Both the position numbers and the translations under genes were made by a program. 62,171 nt of DNA from Rhodanobacter sp. 67-28 (GTDB lineage: Bacteria > Pseudomonadota > Gammaproteobacteria > Xanthomonadales > Rhodanobacteraceae): contig MKTU01000041.1 in assembly GCA_001898415.1 (NCBI GenBank), forward strand, positions 1-62,171, read 5' to 3'. The notes below the pieces were generated by a model. The model did not search any database. It was not told the DNA's origin and saw only the letters and a program-made list of their open reading frames with translations. Below, one piece after another: positions 22,009-31,652 of this stretch (position 1 is its first letter; every line of letters begins with the position of its first letter).

Positions 22009-23240
22009 GCGGCCTCCGCCTCGCGCGGCGTCACCGCGGCATTCGCGTCGGCCACGGTCACGGCTGCCGGCATGCGCGTGGCCATCTGGCGGGCGTCCAG
22101 CGCGCGATTGATCTCGAAGGTGGCGCGCAGCAGCACGCCGGCCATGGCACAGGTGAGCACCATCGAGGAGCCGCCGTAGCTGATCAGTGGCAGGGTCAGG
22201 CCCTTGGTCGGCAAGGCGCCGAGGTTCACGCCCACCGACACGATCGCCTGCATCGCCAGCATCAGCGACACGCCGAACGCCACGTAGCCGGCGAAGCGCT
22301 GGCCCACGTCGACACCCTTCAGGCCCACCTGCAGGCCGCGCCACACGGCCAGCGCGAACAGGCCGATCACCAGCACCACGCCGGCCAGCCCCAGCTCCTC
22401 GCCGATCACCGCGAAGATGAAATCGGTGTGCGCCTCGGGCAGGTAGGAGAGTTTCAGCACGCTGGACCCCAGGCCCACGCCGTCCCACTCGCCGCGGCCG
22501 ATCGCCATCAGCGACTGGGTCAGCTGGAAGCCGTCGTTGAACGGGTCCTTCCATGGGTCGAGGAACGAGGTCAGCCGCTTCATGCGGTAGCTCTCGCCGG
22601 TCGCCGCGATGTACAGCAGCGGCATCAGCGGCAAGCCCATCAGGAACAGGAAGATCGGCCGCGCCCCGCCCAGCCAGACCATCGCGATGGTCACCGCGAT
22701 CACCAGCGTGGCCGAGCCGAAATCCGGCTGCACCAGCAGCAGCAGCACGATGATGCCGGCCACGGCGATCGGCTTGATCAGGCCGAGGAAACGGTTCTCC
22801 ACGCTGTCGCGGTGGCGTACCAGGTAGCTGGCGATGTAGATCACCAGGATCAGCTTCACCGCCTCCACCGGCTGGAACGTGGTCACCAGCAGGTTGAGCC
22901 AGCGCCGCGCGCCGTTGATGCGCATGCCCAGGTGCGGCACGAACACCGCCAGCAGCAGCAGGAACGCCAGGGCCAGCAGCGGAAACGCGTACTTCTCCAG
23001 CAGCCGCAGCTCCGTGCGCATGGCCAACCCAGCCGCGACCATGCCGATCCCGAGGAACACCAGGTGCCGGCGCAGGAAATAGAACGCACCCAGCTCCTGG
23101 CTGTCCGCCACCGCGATCGAACTGGACGCCACCATCACCACCCCGATGCTGGCCAGCCCCACCAGCGCAACCAGCAGCCACGGGTCGAAATGCCCGCGCG
23201 GGCCATGGCGACGACGAGCCTGGGAGGCGGCGTCAAACAT
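22005..23240 (-). CDS. ftsW: Septal peptidoglycan polymerase FtsW (SEDS)
   Basis: FtsW is the SEDS glycosyltransferase that polymerises septal glycan with FtsI. The 411-residue protein has about ten transmembrane helices, the SEDS signature late in the sequence (LPLISYGGSSM) and the GVGLGSSVLKLSYLPEAHTDFIF-type loop (seen in parts as SYLPEAHTDFIF). The start at 23240 (MFDAASQARRRHG) gives a short cytosolic N terminus. The 129-base gap to mraY, where murD normally lies, is almost entirely repeat A2. Confidence 0.96.
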   Translation of the reverse strand: MFDAASQARRRHGPRGHFDPWLLVALVGLASIGVVMVASSSIAVADSQELGAFYFLRRHLVFLGIGMVAAGLAMRTELRLLEKYAFPLLALAFLLLLAVFVPHLGMRINGARRWLNLLVTTFQPVEAVKLILVIYIASYLVRHRDSVENRFLGLIKPIAVAGIIVLLLLVQPDFGSATLVIAVTIAMVWLGGARPIFLFLMGLPLMPLLYIAATGESYRMKRLTSFLDPWKDPFNDGFQLTQSLMAIGRGEWDGVGLGSSVLKLSYLPEAHTDFIFAVIGEELGLAGVVLVIGLFALAVWRGLQVGLKGVDVGQRFAGYVAFGVSLMLAMQAIVSVGVNLGALPTKGLTLPLISYGGSSMVLTCAMAGVLLRATFEINRALDARQMATRMPAAVTVADANAAVTPREAEAA

Positions 23241-23257
23241 TTGCTTGCTCCGCTGCG

Positions 23258-23362
23258 AGGGAATAGGAAATAGGGAATAGGGAATGGGAAGAGCATGCGG
23301 GCGCACGGTCGCGACGCACTGCGCGCTCTTTCCCATTCCCTATTCCCGATTCCCTATTCCCG
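23258..23362. repeat. Inverted repeat element, family A, copy 2, in the murD slot
   Basis: Left arm about 23259-23290 (GGGAATAGGGAATGGG units) and right arm about 23330-23361 (complementary ATTCCCTATTCCC units) enclose a 40-base GC-rich centre. It fills the gap between the mraY stop and the ftsW start, where murD is found in most Gammaproteobacteria. Confidence 0.9.
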
Positions 23363-23369
23363 GCTCTCA

Positions 23370-24470
23370 TCAGCGCACCTTCAACGTGGCAAGACCGACC
23401 AGCACGAGGACGACGGAGATGATCCAGAAGCGCACGATCACGCGCGGCTCGGGCCAGCCCTTCAGTTCGAAGTGGTGGTGCACCGGCGCCATGCGGAACA
23501 CCCGCTTGCCGGTGAGCCTGAAGCTGGCCACCTGGATCATCACCGAGGCGGTTTCCATCACGAATACGCCGCCCATCACCAGCAGCACGATCTCCTGACG
23601 CACGATCACCGCGATGCAACCCAGTGCCGCGCCGATCGCCAGCGCGCCCACGTCGCCCATGAACACCTGCGCCGGATAGGTGTTGAACCACAGGAAGCCC
23701 AGCCCCGCCCCGGCCAGCGCGCCGGTGACGATCGCCAGCTCGCCCGCGCCGGGAATCGCCGGCACGCCAAGGTACTCGGAGAACACCCGGTTGCCGGCCA
23801 CGTAGGCGAACACGCCCAGCGCGCCAGAGACCAGCACCGTCGGCATGATCGCCAGCCCATCCAGCCCGTCGGTGAGGTTCACCGCGTTGGAGAAGCCCAC
23901 GATCATGAAGTAGGTGATCACCACGAAGAACAGCCCCAGCGGCACCACCACGTGCTTGAACAGCGGCACGTACAGCGCGGTCTCCGCCACGGTGGCGCCA
24001 TGCACGGCGTGCGGCGCGGTGTAGAACAGGAACAGCGCCGCGCCGAGCCCGAACACCGACTGCCAGAAATACTTCCAGCGGCTGGCCAGACCGCGGCTGT
24101 CCTTCAGCACCAGCTTGCGGTAGTCGTCGTAGAAACCGATCGCGCCGAAGCTCAGCAGCACGCCGAGCACCACCCATACGTAACGGTTGTGCACGTCGGC
24201 CCACAGCAGGGTGGCCACGGTGACCGAGAGCAGGATCATCACGCCGCCCATGGTCGGCGTGCCGGCCTTGACCAGGTGCGTCTGCGGACCGTCGCTGCGC
24301 ACCACCTGGCCGGCCTTCAGCGCGGCCAGGCGGTTGATCAGCCACGGCCCGCACAGCAGCGACAGCGACAGCGCGGTGAGCGCAGCCATGATGGCGCGGA
24401 AGGTGATGTACTGGAACAGATGCAGGGCGGTGAAATGCCGCGCCATCCAGTCGGCCAGCTCAAGCAGCAT
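23370..24470 (-). CDS. mraY: Phospho-MurNAc-pentapeptide transferase MraY
   Basis: MraY makes lipid I by transferring phospho-MurNAc-pentapeptide to undecaprenyl phosphate. The 366-residue integral membrane protein shows the catalytic motifs [23 protein letters not shown] and [12 protein letters not shown], with about ten hydrophobic segments. The start at 24470 ([13 protein letters not shown]) overlaps the murF end by 11 bases. Length and motif order match the E. coli enzyme (360). Confidence 0.97.
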   Translation of the reverse strand: MLLELADWMARHFTALHLFQYITFRAIMAALTALSLSLLCGPWLINRLAALKAGQVVRSDGPQTHLVKAGTPTMGGVMILLSVTVATLLWADVHNRYVWVVLGVLLSFGAIGFYDDYRKLVLKDSRGLASRWKYFWQSVFGLGAALFLFYTAPHAVHGATVAETALYVPLFKHVVVPLGLFFVVITYFMIVGFSNAVNLTDGLDGLAIMPTVLVSGALGVFAYVAGNRVFSEYLGVPAIPGAGELAIVTGALAGAGLGFLWFNTYPAQVFMGDVGALAIGAALGCIAVIVRQEIVLLVMGGVFVMETASVMIQVASFRLTGKRVFRMAPVHHHFELKGWPEPRVIVRFWIISVVLVLVGLATLKVR

Positions 24471-25842
24471 CGTTCGCACCTCCGTGGGCGGGCGCGGCAA
24501 TGAGCGCGGCCACCACCTGTTCCATGCCGGCCGAACGCGAACCCTTGACCAGGCAGTTGACGCCCGCATGCAGCTGCGCGCGCAGCGCGTCGATCAGGGC
24601 CGGCTTGTCGGAAAAATGCTCGCCGCCAGCGCCGAACGCCTCCACCGTGGCCGCGCCCAGCGGACCGACCGCGAACAGGCGATCGACGCCGCGCTCGCGC
24701 GCCCGCTCGCCGATGCCCGCATGCAGCGCACGCGCGTCCGCGCCCAGCTCGGCCATGTCGCCCAGCACCAGCCAGCGCTCGCCGCCGGCCAGCAGCAGCG
24801 TGTCGATGGCAGCCGCCATGGAACCAGGGTTGGCGTTGTAGCTGTCGTCGATGACCGTCCAGCCGCCGACGGCAACCAGGCGGCGCAGGCGACCGGCCAC
24901 GCCGGAAACCTGCTCCAGCCCGGCAACGATGGTTTCCAGCGGCACCTGCAACGCCAGCGCCACCGCAGTGGCGGCCAGTGCGTTGGCCACGTTGTGGCGA
25001 CCGGGCAGCGGCAAGGTCACCTCGGCCTCGCCCGCCGGCGTGTGCAGCATGAAGCGCGAACCGTCGGCGCGCAGTTCGATCGCACCGGCGCGCACGTCGG
25101 CCGGTTGCTCCAGGCCGAAACGCAGCGTCTTGCGCGCACCGGCGAGCCCGCCGAAGAAGCTGGCAAAGCTGTCGTCCGCGTTGATGATGGCAATGCCGTC
25201 GGCCGGCAAGGCCTGGTACAGCGCGCCCTTGGTTTCGGCCACGCCCTCGATGCTGCCCATGCGTTCAAGATGGGCCGGCGCGATGAGCGTGACGAGGCCA
25301 ATATCTGGCCGCGCGATGGCAGCGAGATAGGCGATGTCGCCGGGCTTGCCCGCGCCCATCTCGAACACCGCGTATTCGGTGTCGCGCGGCATTGCCAGCA
25401 GGCTCAGCGGCAGGCCCAGCTCGTTGTTGTAGTTGCCGCTGCTGACGTGCGTGCGGCCATGGCGCGACAGGATCGAGGCGACCAGGGTCTTCACCGTGGT
25501 CTTGCCGTTGGAACCGGTGATGCCGACCACGCGCACGTCGCGTTGCGCGCGCACCGCGCTGGCCAGGTCGCCCAGCGCCACCTCGACGTCGTCGACGCGC
25601 AGCTGCGGCAGCGCGCTGTCGACCGGATGCGTCACCAGCGCCGCCACCGCGCCGCGGGCCAGCGCTTCGTCCAGGTAGTCGTGGCCGTCCACGTGCTCGC
25701 CCTTGATCGCCGCGAACAGTTCGCCCGGGCGCAGCTTGCGCGTGTCGATCGCCACGCCGGTGATCTCGGCCTGCTCCAACGTCGCGTCGCCGTCGAGCAG
25801 GCGACCGTGCAGCCACATCGCGATGGCGCCCAGCCGCATCAT
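24460..25842 (-). CDS. murF: UDP-MurNAc-tripeptide:D-Ala-D-Ala ligase MurF
   Basis: MurF adds D-Ala-D-Ala to the UDP-MurNAc-tripeptide, completing the pentapeptide. The 460-residue sequence has the Mur-ligase P-loop ([18 protein letters not shown]), the family motifs [16 protein letters not shown] and [13 protein letters not shown], and the usual three domains. The ATG at 25842 overlaps the murE stop as ATGA; the tail overlaps mraY by 11 bases. It depends on product from DdlB encoded in the same cluster. Confidence 0.97.
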   Translation of the reverse strand: MMRLGAIAMWLHGRLLDGDATLEQAEITGVAIDTRKLRPGELFAAIKGEHVDGHDYLDEALARGAVAALVTHPVDSALPQLRVDDVEVALGDLASAVRAQRDVRVVGITGSNGKTTVKTLVASILSRHGRTHVSSGNYNNELGLPLSLLAMPRDTEYAVFEMGAGKPGDIAYLAAIARPDIGLVTLIAPAHLERMGSIEGVAETKGALYQALPADGIAIINADDSFASFFGGLAGARKTLRFGLEQPADVRAGAIELRADGSRFMLHTPAGEAEVTLPLPGRHNVANALAATAVALALQVPLETIVAGLEQVSGVAGRLRRLVAVGGWTVIDDSYNANPGSMAAAIDTLLLAGGERWLVLGDMAELGADARALHAGIGERARERGVDRLFAVGPLGAATVEAFGAGGEHFSDKPALIDALRAQLHAGVNCLVKGSRSAGMEQVVAALIAAPAHGGANDAA

Positions 25843-27344
25843 GCGTGCGACTCCCGGCCCAGCCGGTCCAGCGCGGTGCGCGCCACTGCCAGATCGTCGA
25901 ACGGATGCTTGCCGGTGGCGCCGTCCTGGTAGGTTTCGTGGCCCTTGCCGGCAATCAGCACCACGTCGCCGGCGCGGGCCAGCTCCAGCGCGTCGGCAAT
26001 CGCCACCGCGCGATCGCGCTGGACCGCCATCGCCTTTGCGTCGGCCATGCCGGCCACGATTTGCGCCACGATCGCGTCGCCGTCCTCGCCACGCGGGTTG
26101 TCGTCGGTGACGATGGCGATGTCCGCCAGCCGCGCCGCGATCGCGCCCATCAGCGGGCGCTTGCCGGTGTCGCGTTCGCCGCCGCAACCGAACACGCAGA
26201 TCAGCTTGCCCGCGCAATGCGCGCGCAGGGCGGTCAGCGCCTGCTCCAGCGCATCAGGCGTGTGCGCATAGTCGACTACCACCAGCGGCAGGCCGTGCCA
26301 TCCGCCCAACCGGTTCATCCGGCCATTGACCGGTTGCAACTGCCCGGCCACCTGCACGATGCGTTCGAACGGTTCGCCCAGTGCGCCGAGGCAGGCGGTC
26401 ACGGCGAGCAGGTTGGCGACGTTGAAGCGGCCGAGCAGGTGGCTGTGCAGTGCGCGGCTGCCCCACGGCGTGCGCAATTGAAAGCTGAGCCCGCTGGCCG
26501 AAGTCACCACGTCTTCGGCGGCGACATCCGCCGCGCTCTCGCCGGCCGCGCTGAAGCGCAGCACGCGCAGGTTGTCGGGCAGCGTGCCGGCCAGTTCGCG
26601 GCCGAAGCCGTCGTCGCTGTTGAGTGCTGCCACGCGCAGGCCCGGCATCGCGAACAGCATGGCCTTGGCCGCGCCGTAGGCTTCCATCGAGCCGTGATAG
26701 TCGAGGTGGTCGCGGGTGAGATTGGTGAAGGCCGCCGCCTCGAATTCCACCCCGGCCACGCGCCCCTGCACCAGCGCGTGCGAGGACACTTCCATCGCCA
26801 CGTGGCTGACGCCGGCATCGCGGAAGCGCGCCAGCAGCGCCTGCACGCTGATCGCGTCGGGCGTGGTGCGCTCGCCTTCGAGCAACTGGCCATGCACGCC
26901 GGCGCCCAGCGTGCCGATGGTGGCGGCGCGGTGGCCGAGCGCCGTCCAGGCCTGCGCCAGCAACTGCACGCACGAGGTCTTGCCGTTGGTGCCGGTGACG
27001 CCGACCACGCGCATCGACTCGCTGGGCCGGTCGTGGAAGCGCGCGGCGATCTCGCCCACCTGCGCATGCAGGTCGTCGATCCACAGCACCGGCACGTCGA
27101 GCGCCGCGACATCCTCGGCCGGGGCTTCGGCCAGCACCACGCGGGCACCACGCTGCACCGCGTTGGCGGCGAACGCGATGCCGTGCGCGCGGCCGCCGCG
27201 CAGCGCGAAGAACGCATCGCCGCGGCGCACCTGGCGCGAGTCCAGGGTCATGCCGGACACCACCATGCGCGCCGCCGCCGGGTTTGCCGCCAGCTGCGCA
27301 TCGGCGATCCCCAGCAGCAGCTGATCGAGGTGGCCGGTGCTCAT
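25839..27344 (-). CDS. murE: UDP-MurNAc-L-Ala-D-Glu:meso-DAP ligase MurE
   Basis: MurE adds the third residue to the peptidoglycan stem peptide. The P-loop GVTGTNGKTSCVQLLA is present, and DNPR at residues 415-418 is the signature for meso-diaminopimelate rather than L-lysine. Length is 501, typical. The ATG at 27344 overlaps the ftsI TGA. It implies a DAP-type cell wall, as expected for a Gram-negative. Confidence 0.97.
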   Translation of the reverse strand: MSTGHLDQLLLGIADAQLAANPAAARMVVSGMTLDSRQVRRGDAFFALRGGRAHGIAFAANAVQRGARVVLAEAPAEDVAALDVPVLWIDDLHAQVGEIAARFHDRPSESMRVVGVTGTNGKTSCVQLLAQAWTALGHRAATIGTLGAGVHGQLLEGERTTPDAISVQALLARFRDAGVSHVAMEVSSHALVQGRVAGVEFEAAAFTNLTRDHLDYHGSMEAYGAAKAMLFAMPGLRVAALNSDDGFGRELAGTLPDNLRVLRFSAAGESAADVAAEDVVTSASGLSFQLRTPWGSRALHSHLLGRFNVANLLAVTACLGALGEPFERIVQVAGQLQPVNGRMNRLGGWHGLPLVVVDYAHTPDALEQALTALRAHCAGKLICVFGCGGERDTGKRPLMGAIAARLADIAIVTDDNPRGEDGDAIVAQIVAGMADAKAMAVQRDRAVAIADALELARAGDVVLIAGKGHETYQDGATGKHPFDDLAVARTALDRLGRESHA

Positions 27345-29155
27345 GGCGTGCCCTCGTCGATCGGCGCGTCGTCGATCGGTGCCTCGACCGGCGGCTTGCT
27401 GCCCGCGAGGCCGCCGGCGCCCTGCAGCGGGCCGCCGACGTACCAGCGGCCGATGTTGTCCGGCGGCACGTCGAGCAGGCGCAGCGCACCGCTCATCACG
27501 CGCGAGAACACCGGCGCGGAGACCATGCCGCCGTAGTAGCTGCCCTTGCTCGGGTTGTCGACCACCACCACGCCGACCAGGCGCGGGTTGGTGGCCGGCA
27601 CGATGCCGGCGAATGCCGCGGTGTAGCTGTGCTTGTCGTAGCCGCCGGCGTTGGCCTTGTGCGCGGTGCCGGTCTTGCCGGCGACCGCGTAATTGGCGAT
27701 GCGCGCCTGCGGCGCGGTGCTGCCGGGGCCGGTCACGGTCTCCATCATCCCGATCAGCTCGTGCGCCACCTCGGGCGAGATGATCTGGCGCGAGGGCGTC
27801 TCCGCGTCCTTGATGAAGCTCGGGCCATGCATCAGGCCGTTGTCGGCGATGGTGGCGTAGGCGTTGGCCAGCTGCAGCACGGTGACGTTGAGGCCGTAGC
27901 CGTAGCCGAGGATGGCCTTTTCCAGCGGCCGCCAGTCGGCGCCGATGCGCAGGTAGCCGGAGGCTTCGCCGGGGAAGCCGCTGTTGGTGCTGTTGCCGAA
28001 ACCGAAGGCGCGGTAGGTGTCGTACATCAGCGTGGTGTCCAGATCCATCGCGATGTGCGCCGCGCCCACGTTGCTGGACTTGGTGATCACGCCGGTCGGC
28101 GTCAGCAGGCCGTAGTTGTGCGTGTCGTGGATGTCGTGGCCCTGGAAAAACCAGTGTCCGCCGGTGGTGTCGATGATCGGGCTGGTGGGGGTGAACTTGC
28201 CGCTGGACAGCGCCGCGGCCATCAGGATCGGCTTGATCGTCGAGCCCGGTTCGAGCACGTCGGTCATCGCGCGGTTGCGGCGCTGGCCGGCGCGGCTGGA
28301 GTCGAGCGCGTTGGGGTTGTAGGTGGGCAGGTTGACCATCGCCAACACCTCCCCGGTATGCACGTCGAGGATCACCATCGAGGCCGAATCGGCCTGGAAC
28401 TTGTCCACGGTGCTCTTCAGTTCGCTGTAGGCCAGGAACTGGATGCGCCGGTCAATGCTGAGGGTGAGGTTGCGTCCCGGCTTGGGTGCGCGCACCTGCT
28501 CGACGTCTTCCACCACGTGGCCCATGCGGTCACGGATCACCCGCTTGGCGCCGGGCTTGCCCGAGAGCCAGTCGTCGTAGGCCAGCTCCAGCCCCTCCTG
28601 GCCGTGGTCGTCGATATTGGTGAAACCCAGCACGTGCGCGGTGACCCCGCCGGATGGGTAGAAGCGCTTGAACTCGCGCTGGCCGTTGATGCCGGGGATG
28701 CCCAGGTCCAGCACCGCCTGCGCGGCTTCGGGCGACATCTGGCGACGCAGATAGACGAACTCGCGGTCCGAGCGCTGGGCCAGGCGGCTCTTCAGCTCGT
28801 CCGCATTCACGCCCAGCGCGCGCGCCAGATCCGGGATGCGCTGGTCGTTGTCCAGCACCTCGGAGGGATTGGCCCAGATCGAGGTCACCGGCGTCGACAC
28901 CGCCAGCGGCTCGCCATTGCGGTCGAAGATGGTGCCGCGCGAGACCGGGATCGGCATCTCGCGCAGGAAGCGCGCGTCGCCCTGGCGCTGGTAGAACTGC
29001 TTGCGTACCACCTGCAGGTCGAACGCTCGCGCGACCAGGCCGGTGGCGGTAAGCCCGAGCAGGCCGGCGACCAGATACATGCGCCGGCGCGCGCTGGGGC
29101 CGCTCGCCTGGCGGCGACCGCGTGCGGCTGGCTTGGCGTGTTTGCGCATGTCCAT
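27341..29155 (-). CDS. ftsI: Septal transpeptidase FtsI (PBP3)
   Basis: FtsI cross-links septal peptidoglycan as the partner of FtsW. The 604-residue protein has a cytosolic Arg-rich tail, one transmembrane helix (about 27-47), a PBP dimerisation domain (about 65-220) and the transpeptidase domain with S305-T-I-K308 (acyl-enzyme Ser), S360-S-N362 and K494-T-G-T497. The start at 29155 shares one base with the ftsL stop (TGATG); an ATG two codons later is an alternative. It is the expected target of beta-lactams such as aztreonam by family homology. Confidence 0.97.
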   Translation of the reverse strand: MDMRKHAKPAARGRRQASGPSARRRMYLVAGLLGLTATGLVARAFDLQVVRKQFYQRQGDARFLREMPIPVSRGTIFDRNGEPLAVSTPVTSIWANPSEVLDNDQRIPDLARALGVNADELKSRLAQRSDREFVYLRRQMSPEAAQAVLDLGIPGINGQREFKRFYPSGGVTAHVLGFTNIDDHGQEGLELAYDDWLSGKPGAKRVIRDRMGHVVEDVEQVRAPKPGRNLTLSIDRRIQFLAYSELKSTVDKFQADSASMVILDVHTGEVLAMVNLPTYNPNALDSSRAGQRRNRAMTDVLEPGSTIKPILMAAALSSGKFTPTSPIIDTTGGHWFFQGHDIHDTHNYGLLTPTGVITKSSNVGAAHIAMDLDTTLMYDTYRAFGFGNSTNSGFPGEASGYLRIGADWRPLEKAILGYGYGLNVTVLQLANAYATIADNGLMHGPSFIKDAETPSRQIISPEVAHELIGMMETVTGPGSTAPQARIANYAVAGKTGTAHKANAGGYDKHSYTAAFAGIVPATNPRLVGVVVVDNPSKGSYYGGMVSAPVFSRVMSGALRLLDVPPDNIGRWYVGGPLQGAGGLAGSKPPVEAPIDDAPIDEGTP

Positions 29156-29424
29156 CAGCGCAGCAACCGGATGTCTTGCGGGCGCGGATCGACCATGCCC
29201 AGCTTCTGCCGTGCCTCGTCGTCGATGCGACGCGGCTCGGCGTAGGTGGCCTGCTCCAGTTCCAGGCGGCCGTATTCGATGTTGAGGTCGTCGCGCTGAT
29301 TCTGCAGCTGGGTCAGTTGCACGAACAGCACGCGGCTTTCGTGGCGCGTCCACACCACGCCCAGCGCGCTGGCCACCGCGGCCACCAGCAGGAGTGCGCA
29401 GATCACGGTGCTGATCAGCTTCAC
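29155..29424 (-). CDS. ftsL: Cell-division protein FtsL
   Basis: FtsL is a small bitopic protein that forms the FtsQLB complex and activates FtsWI. The 89-residue product has one transmembrane helix (about 5-24, [21 protein letters not shown]) followed by a periplasmic leucine-zipper-like coiled coil ([20 protein letters not shown]). The start is a GTG at 29422-29424, overlapping the rsmH stop as GTGA. Size and position between rsmH and ftsI are diagnostic despite low sequence conservation. Confidence 0.9.
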   Translation of the reverse strand: MKLISTVICALLLVAAVASALGVVWTRHESRVLFVQLTQLQNQRDDLNIEYGRLELEQATYAEPRRIDDEARQKLGMVDPRPQDIRLLR

Positions 29425-30380
29425 GCGGCGACCTCCCGCGGCAGCTTCTCGGCCACGCGCAGCACCGCCGAGCGTGACCGCGGATTGGCGGCCAGCTCGG
29501 CCTCGGACGGGAATTGCGCCTTGCCGATTGCCACCAACTGCGCCGGCGCCCCCTGCACTGGCGGTCCGCGACGACTGTTCTGCACGCGTCCGGAGTGGTC
29601 GCGGATGAACAGCTTCACCGCGCGATCCTCCAGCGAGTGGAAACTGATCACCGACAGCCGCCCGCCCGGCTTGAGCCGTTCCAGCGCGGCGTCCAGACCC
29701 TGCCGCAAGGCGTCCAGCTCGCCGTTCACGCGAATGCGCAGCGCCTGGAAGCTGCGCGTGGCCGGATGCTTGCCCGGCTCGCGCCGGCCCACCACGCGCT
29801 CGATCAGCGCGGCCAGCTGGCCGGTGCGGGTGAACGGGGTGGCGTCGCGATCGGCCACGATGGCGCGGGCGATGCGCCGGCTGTGGCGCTCCTCGCCGTA
29901 ATTCCACAGCACGTCGGCGATCTCGCGCTCGCTGGCGTGAGCGAGGAAATCGGCGGCGCTCTCGCCCTGCGTGGTGTCCATGCGCATGTCCAGCGGCGCA
30001 TCGGCCATGAAGCTGAAGCCGCGCGCGGCCTCGTCCAGTTGCGGCGACGAGACGCCCAGGTCGAGCAGCACGCCGTCGAGCCCGGCGGCGGTCTCGTCCC
30101 ACTCGGCCAGGCTGGAGAAGTTGGCGTGGCGGATCGCCACCCGTGCGTCGGCGGCAAACTCGGCCCGCGCAGCGGCGATCGCGGCCGGATCGCGATCCAT
30201 CAACAAGAGCCGGCCGGCCGGACCCAGGCGCGACAGCACCGCGCGCGCATGACCACCGCGCCCGAACGTGCCGTCCAGATAGCGCCCGTCTGCCTGCACG
30301 GACAATCCCTCCACCGCCTCGCCCAGCATCACCGGGACATGCTGCAATTGCACCGAGCGCACTCCCGTCCCATCCCGCAT
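29421..30380 (-). CDS. rsmH: 16S rRNA (cytosine1402-N4)-methyltransferase RsmH (MraW)
   Basis: RsmH methylates C1402 in the ribosomal P site; RsmI, also in this window, adds the 2'-O-methyl group to the same nucleotide. The 319-residue product has SAM motif I ([14 protein letters not shown]), [20 protein letters not shown] and [13 protein letters not shown]. Start ATG 30380, 26 bases after the mraZ stop, gives the usual HVPVML segment soon after the N terminus. It is the second gene of the dcw cluster. Confidence 0.96.
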   Translation of the reverse strand: MRDGTGVRSVQLQHVPVMLGEAVEGLSVQADGRYLDGTFGRGGHARAVLSRLGPAGRLLLMDRDPAAIAAARAEFAADARVAIRHANFSSLAEWDETAAGLDGVLLDLGVSSPQLDEAARGFSFMADAPLDMRMDTTQGESAADFLAHASEREIADVLWNYGEERHSRRIARAIVADRDATPFTRTGQLAALIERVVGRREPGKHPATRSFQALRIRVNGELDALRQGLDAALERLKPGGRLSVISFHSLEDRAVKLFIRDHSGRVQNSRRGPPVQGAPAQLVAIGKAQFPSEAELAANPRSRSAVLRVAEKLPREVAA

Positions 30381-30406
30381 GATTCCGCCACGCCCGCGCC
30401 TGTGGA

Positions 30407-30853
30407 TTACAGGCGCAGCTCTGCCATTTCGCTGGTGATCTCGTCTTCGCCGATGCTTTGGCGGATCTTGGCCAGGTGCGCCTGCTCGCTCCACAGTTCG
30501 AACTTGTTGCCCATGCCGAGCAGCACCGCCTTCTTCTCGATGCCGGTGGTGGCCCGCTGGCTGGCCGGCAGCAGGATGCGCGCGGCACCGTCGGGCTCGA
30601 CCACGGCGGCGGCGCCGACCAGCTTCATCTGCATGTCGCGATGGGCCGCCTTGACCTTGGGCAGCTGGTTCACCTGATCGCGCACCTTTTCCCACTCGTC
30701 ATGCGGAAACAGCCACAGGCAACCCGGTTCGAACGGGTTGTAGGTGACCACCAGACGATTGGCGCACTCGCCAGCCACCTGCTCCCGATACGCGGTCGGG
30801 ATGGCCAGGCGGCCCTTGTCGTCGATGGTGATGGCGGTTTCGCCCTGGAACAC
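30407..30853 (-). CDS. mraZ: Transcriptional regulator MraZ
   Basis: MraZ is an AbrB-fold DNA-binding protein that represses its own cluster. The 148-residue product has the two repeated MraZ/AbrB half-domains, with the DXXXR-type motifs DDKGRLAIP (residues 11-19) and [12 protein letters not shown] (second half). It begins with GTG at 30853 giving [13 protein letters not shown] four-box operator with 10-bp period lies 11-45 bases upstream of this start, matching autoregulation. Confidence 0.95.
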   Translation of the reverse strand: MFQGETAITIDDKGRLAIPTAYREQVAGECANRLVVTYNPFEPGCLWLFPHDEWEKVRDQVNQLPKVKAAHRDMQMKLVGAAAVVEPDGAARILLPASQRATTGIEKKAVLLGMGNKFELWSEQAHLAKIRQSIGEDEITSEMAELRL

Positions 30854-30863
30854 GGTCAGCAGA

Positions 30864-30898
30864 CTCCACTAAAACCCACGATTTCACACTGAAAGCCA
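30864..30898 (-). promoter_or_regulatory. MraZ operator: four TGGNN-type boxes, 10-bp period
   Basis: Reading the minus strand: TGGCT, TGTGA, TGGGT and TGGAG occur at plus-strand positions 894-898, 884-888, 874-878 and 864-868 (add 30000), each separated by exactly five bases. Known MraZ operators are TGGG-type pentamers on the same 10-bp period. Three of four boxes keep TGG. The boxes lie just downstream of the -10, over the start of the transcript. Confidence 0.85.
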
Positions 30899-30926
30899 CG
30901 ATAGTCTCGCCCGCTGAGACTGTCAA
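30898..30926 (-). promoter_or_regulatory. Promoter of the division/cell-wall cluster
   Basis: A perfect -35 TTGACA (plus-strand 30921-30926) and a -10 TATCGT (30898-30903) are separated by 17 bases. This is the only strong sigma-70 promoter seen in the 17-kb cluster and sits directly upstream of the MraZ boxes. Confidence 0.85.
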
Positions 30927-30960
30927 GCCGAAATTGCTTGTGAATCAAGGAGTAAAGGCG

Positions 30961-31177
30961 AAGTCTGAATGTATGTGCAGGATATTCTCAGGAAGGCCGA
31001 CAAGGTGGTTGAAAGCAGGGAATTTTTTGCGGCGACCCTGCAGCCGGTTTGCGGCCGAGGCCAGCCGCTTGGCGCTTCCGCGCCCCGTGACCGACGCACG
31101 CGGATGAATCGCCGTTCATCGGCACGCGCAGCCGACGCCGCGACAGGTCAGTCGCGGCGTCGGCGGTACGGAAAGAG
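30961..31177 (-). terminator. Gap between rnpB and the mraZ promoter, with a 14-bp stem
   Basis: A perfect 14-bp inverted repeat (31131-31144 / 31151-31164, GCCGACGCCGCGAC arm, 6-base loop) begins about 14 bases after the rnpB 3' end and is probably its terminator or processing hairpin, though no T-run follows. A second small hairpin (GATGAA/TTCATC) is at 31103-31120. No gene was seen here. Confidence 0.55.
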
Positions 31178-31541
31178 GTGGAGTCGGCCTGTAAGCCGGG
31201 TTCTGTACGCCTTGCGGCGCGACAGTCATTCCTCTCGGCCAGGCGTCGCCGCCTGGCTCCAGCAACCTACCCGGGAACAACGCGGGCCGCGTTATCGTTC
31301 CCCTATTTGGTCTTGCTCCGAGTGGGGTTTACCGTGCCGTACGGCGTTGGCCCCGTACGCGGTGCGCTCTTGCCGCACCCTTTCACCCTTGCCTGATCCT
31401 CTTGCGAGGCCATCGGCGGTCTGCTCTCTGTTGCACTGGCCGTCAGCTCACGCTGCCCAGGAGTTACCTGGCACTCTGCCCTGTGGAGCCCGGACTTTCC
31501 TCGATGCGCTTGCGCGCGACGCGACTGCCCGGCCGACTCCG
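31178..31541 (-). ncRNA. rnpB: RNase P catalytic RNA (type A)
   Basis: The ribozyme subunit that cuts 5' leaders from pre-tRNAs. The minus strand shows the universal segments in order: the P1 strand GGAGTCGGCC near the 5' end, GAGGAAAGTCCGGGCTCC, the GGTAA-containing P10/11 region, and at the 3' end CAGAACCCGGCTTACAG followed by GGCCGACTCC, which pairs with the 5' strand to close P1. The span (about 364 nt) fits bacterial type A RNA. Ends are set by the P1 pairing and may be off by a few bases. Confidence 0.95.
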
Positions 31542-31548
31542 TGGCCAT

Positions 31549-31577
31549 TGTATATGGCCGGGAATGGGGAATGGTGA
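31549..31577 (-). promoter_or_regulatory. rnpB promoter, upstream part inside repeat A3
   Basis: TATACA (plus-strand 31549-31554) lies 7-8 bases from the expected 5' end of rnpB. The -35 position falls within repeat A3 and is weak (TCACCA at 17-bp spacing). The repeat may thus have replaced part of the original promoter. Confidence 0.5.
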
Positions 31578-31652
31578 ATCGGGAATGGGAGGAGCAATAG
31601 CTCGCGCGCCGCGTTGTTCCGATTCCCCGTTCTCGTTTCCCTATTCCCCGCT
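31558..31652. repeat. Inverted repeat element, family A, copy 3
   Basis: Left arm 31558-31591 (GGGAATGGGGAATGG units) and right arm about 31618-31652 (ATTCCCCGTTCTCG, CCCTATTCCCCG) surround a short centre. It separates rnpB from rsmI and overlaps the last codons and stop of rsmI. Confidence 0.88.
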
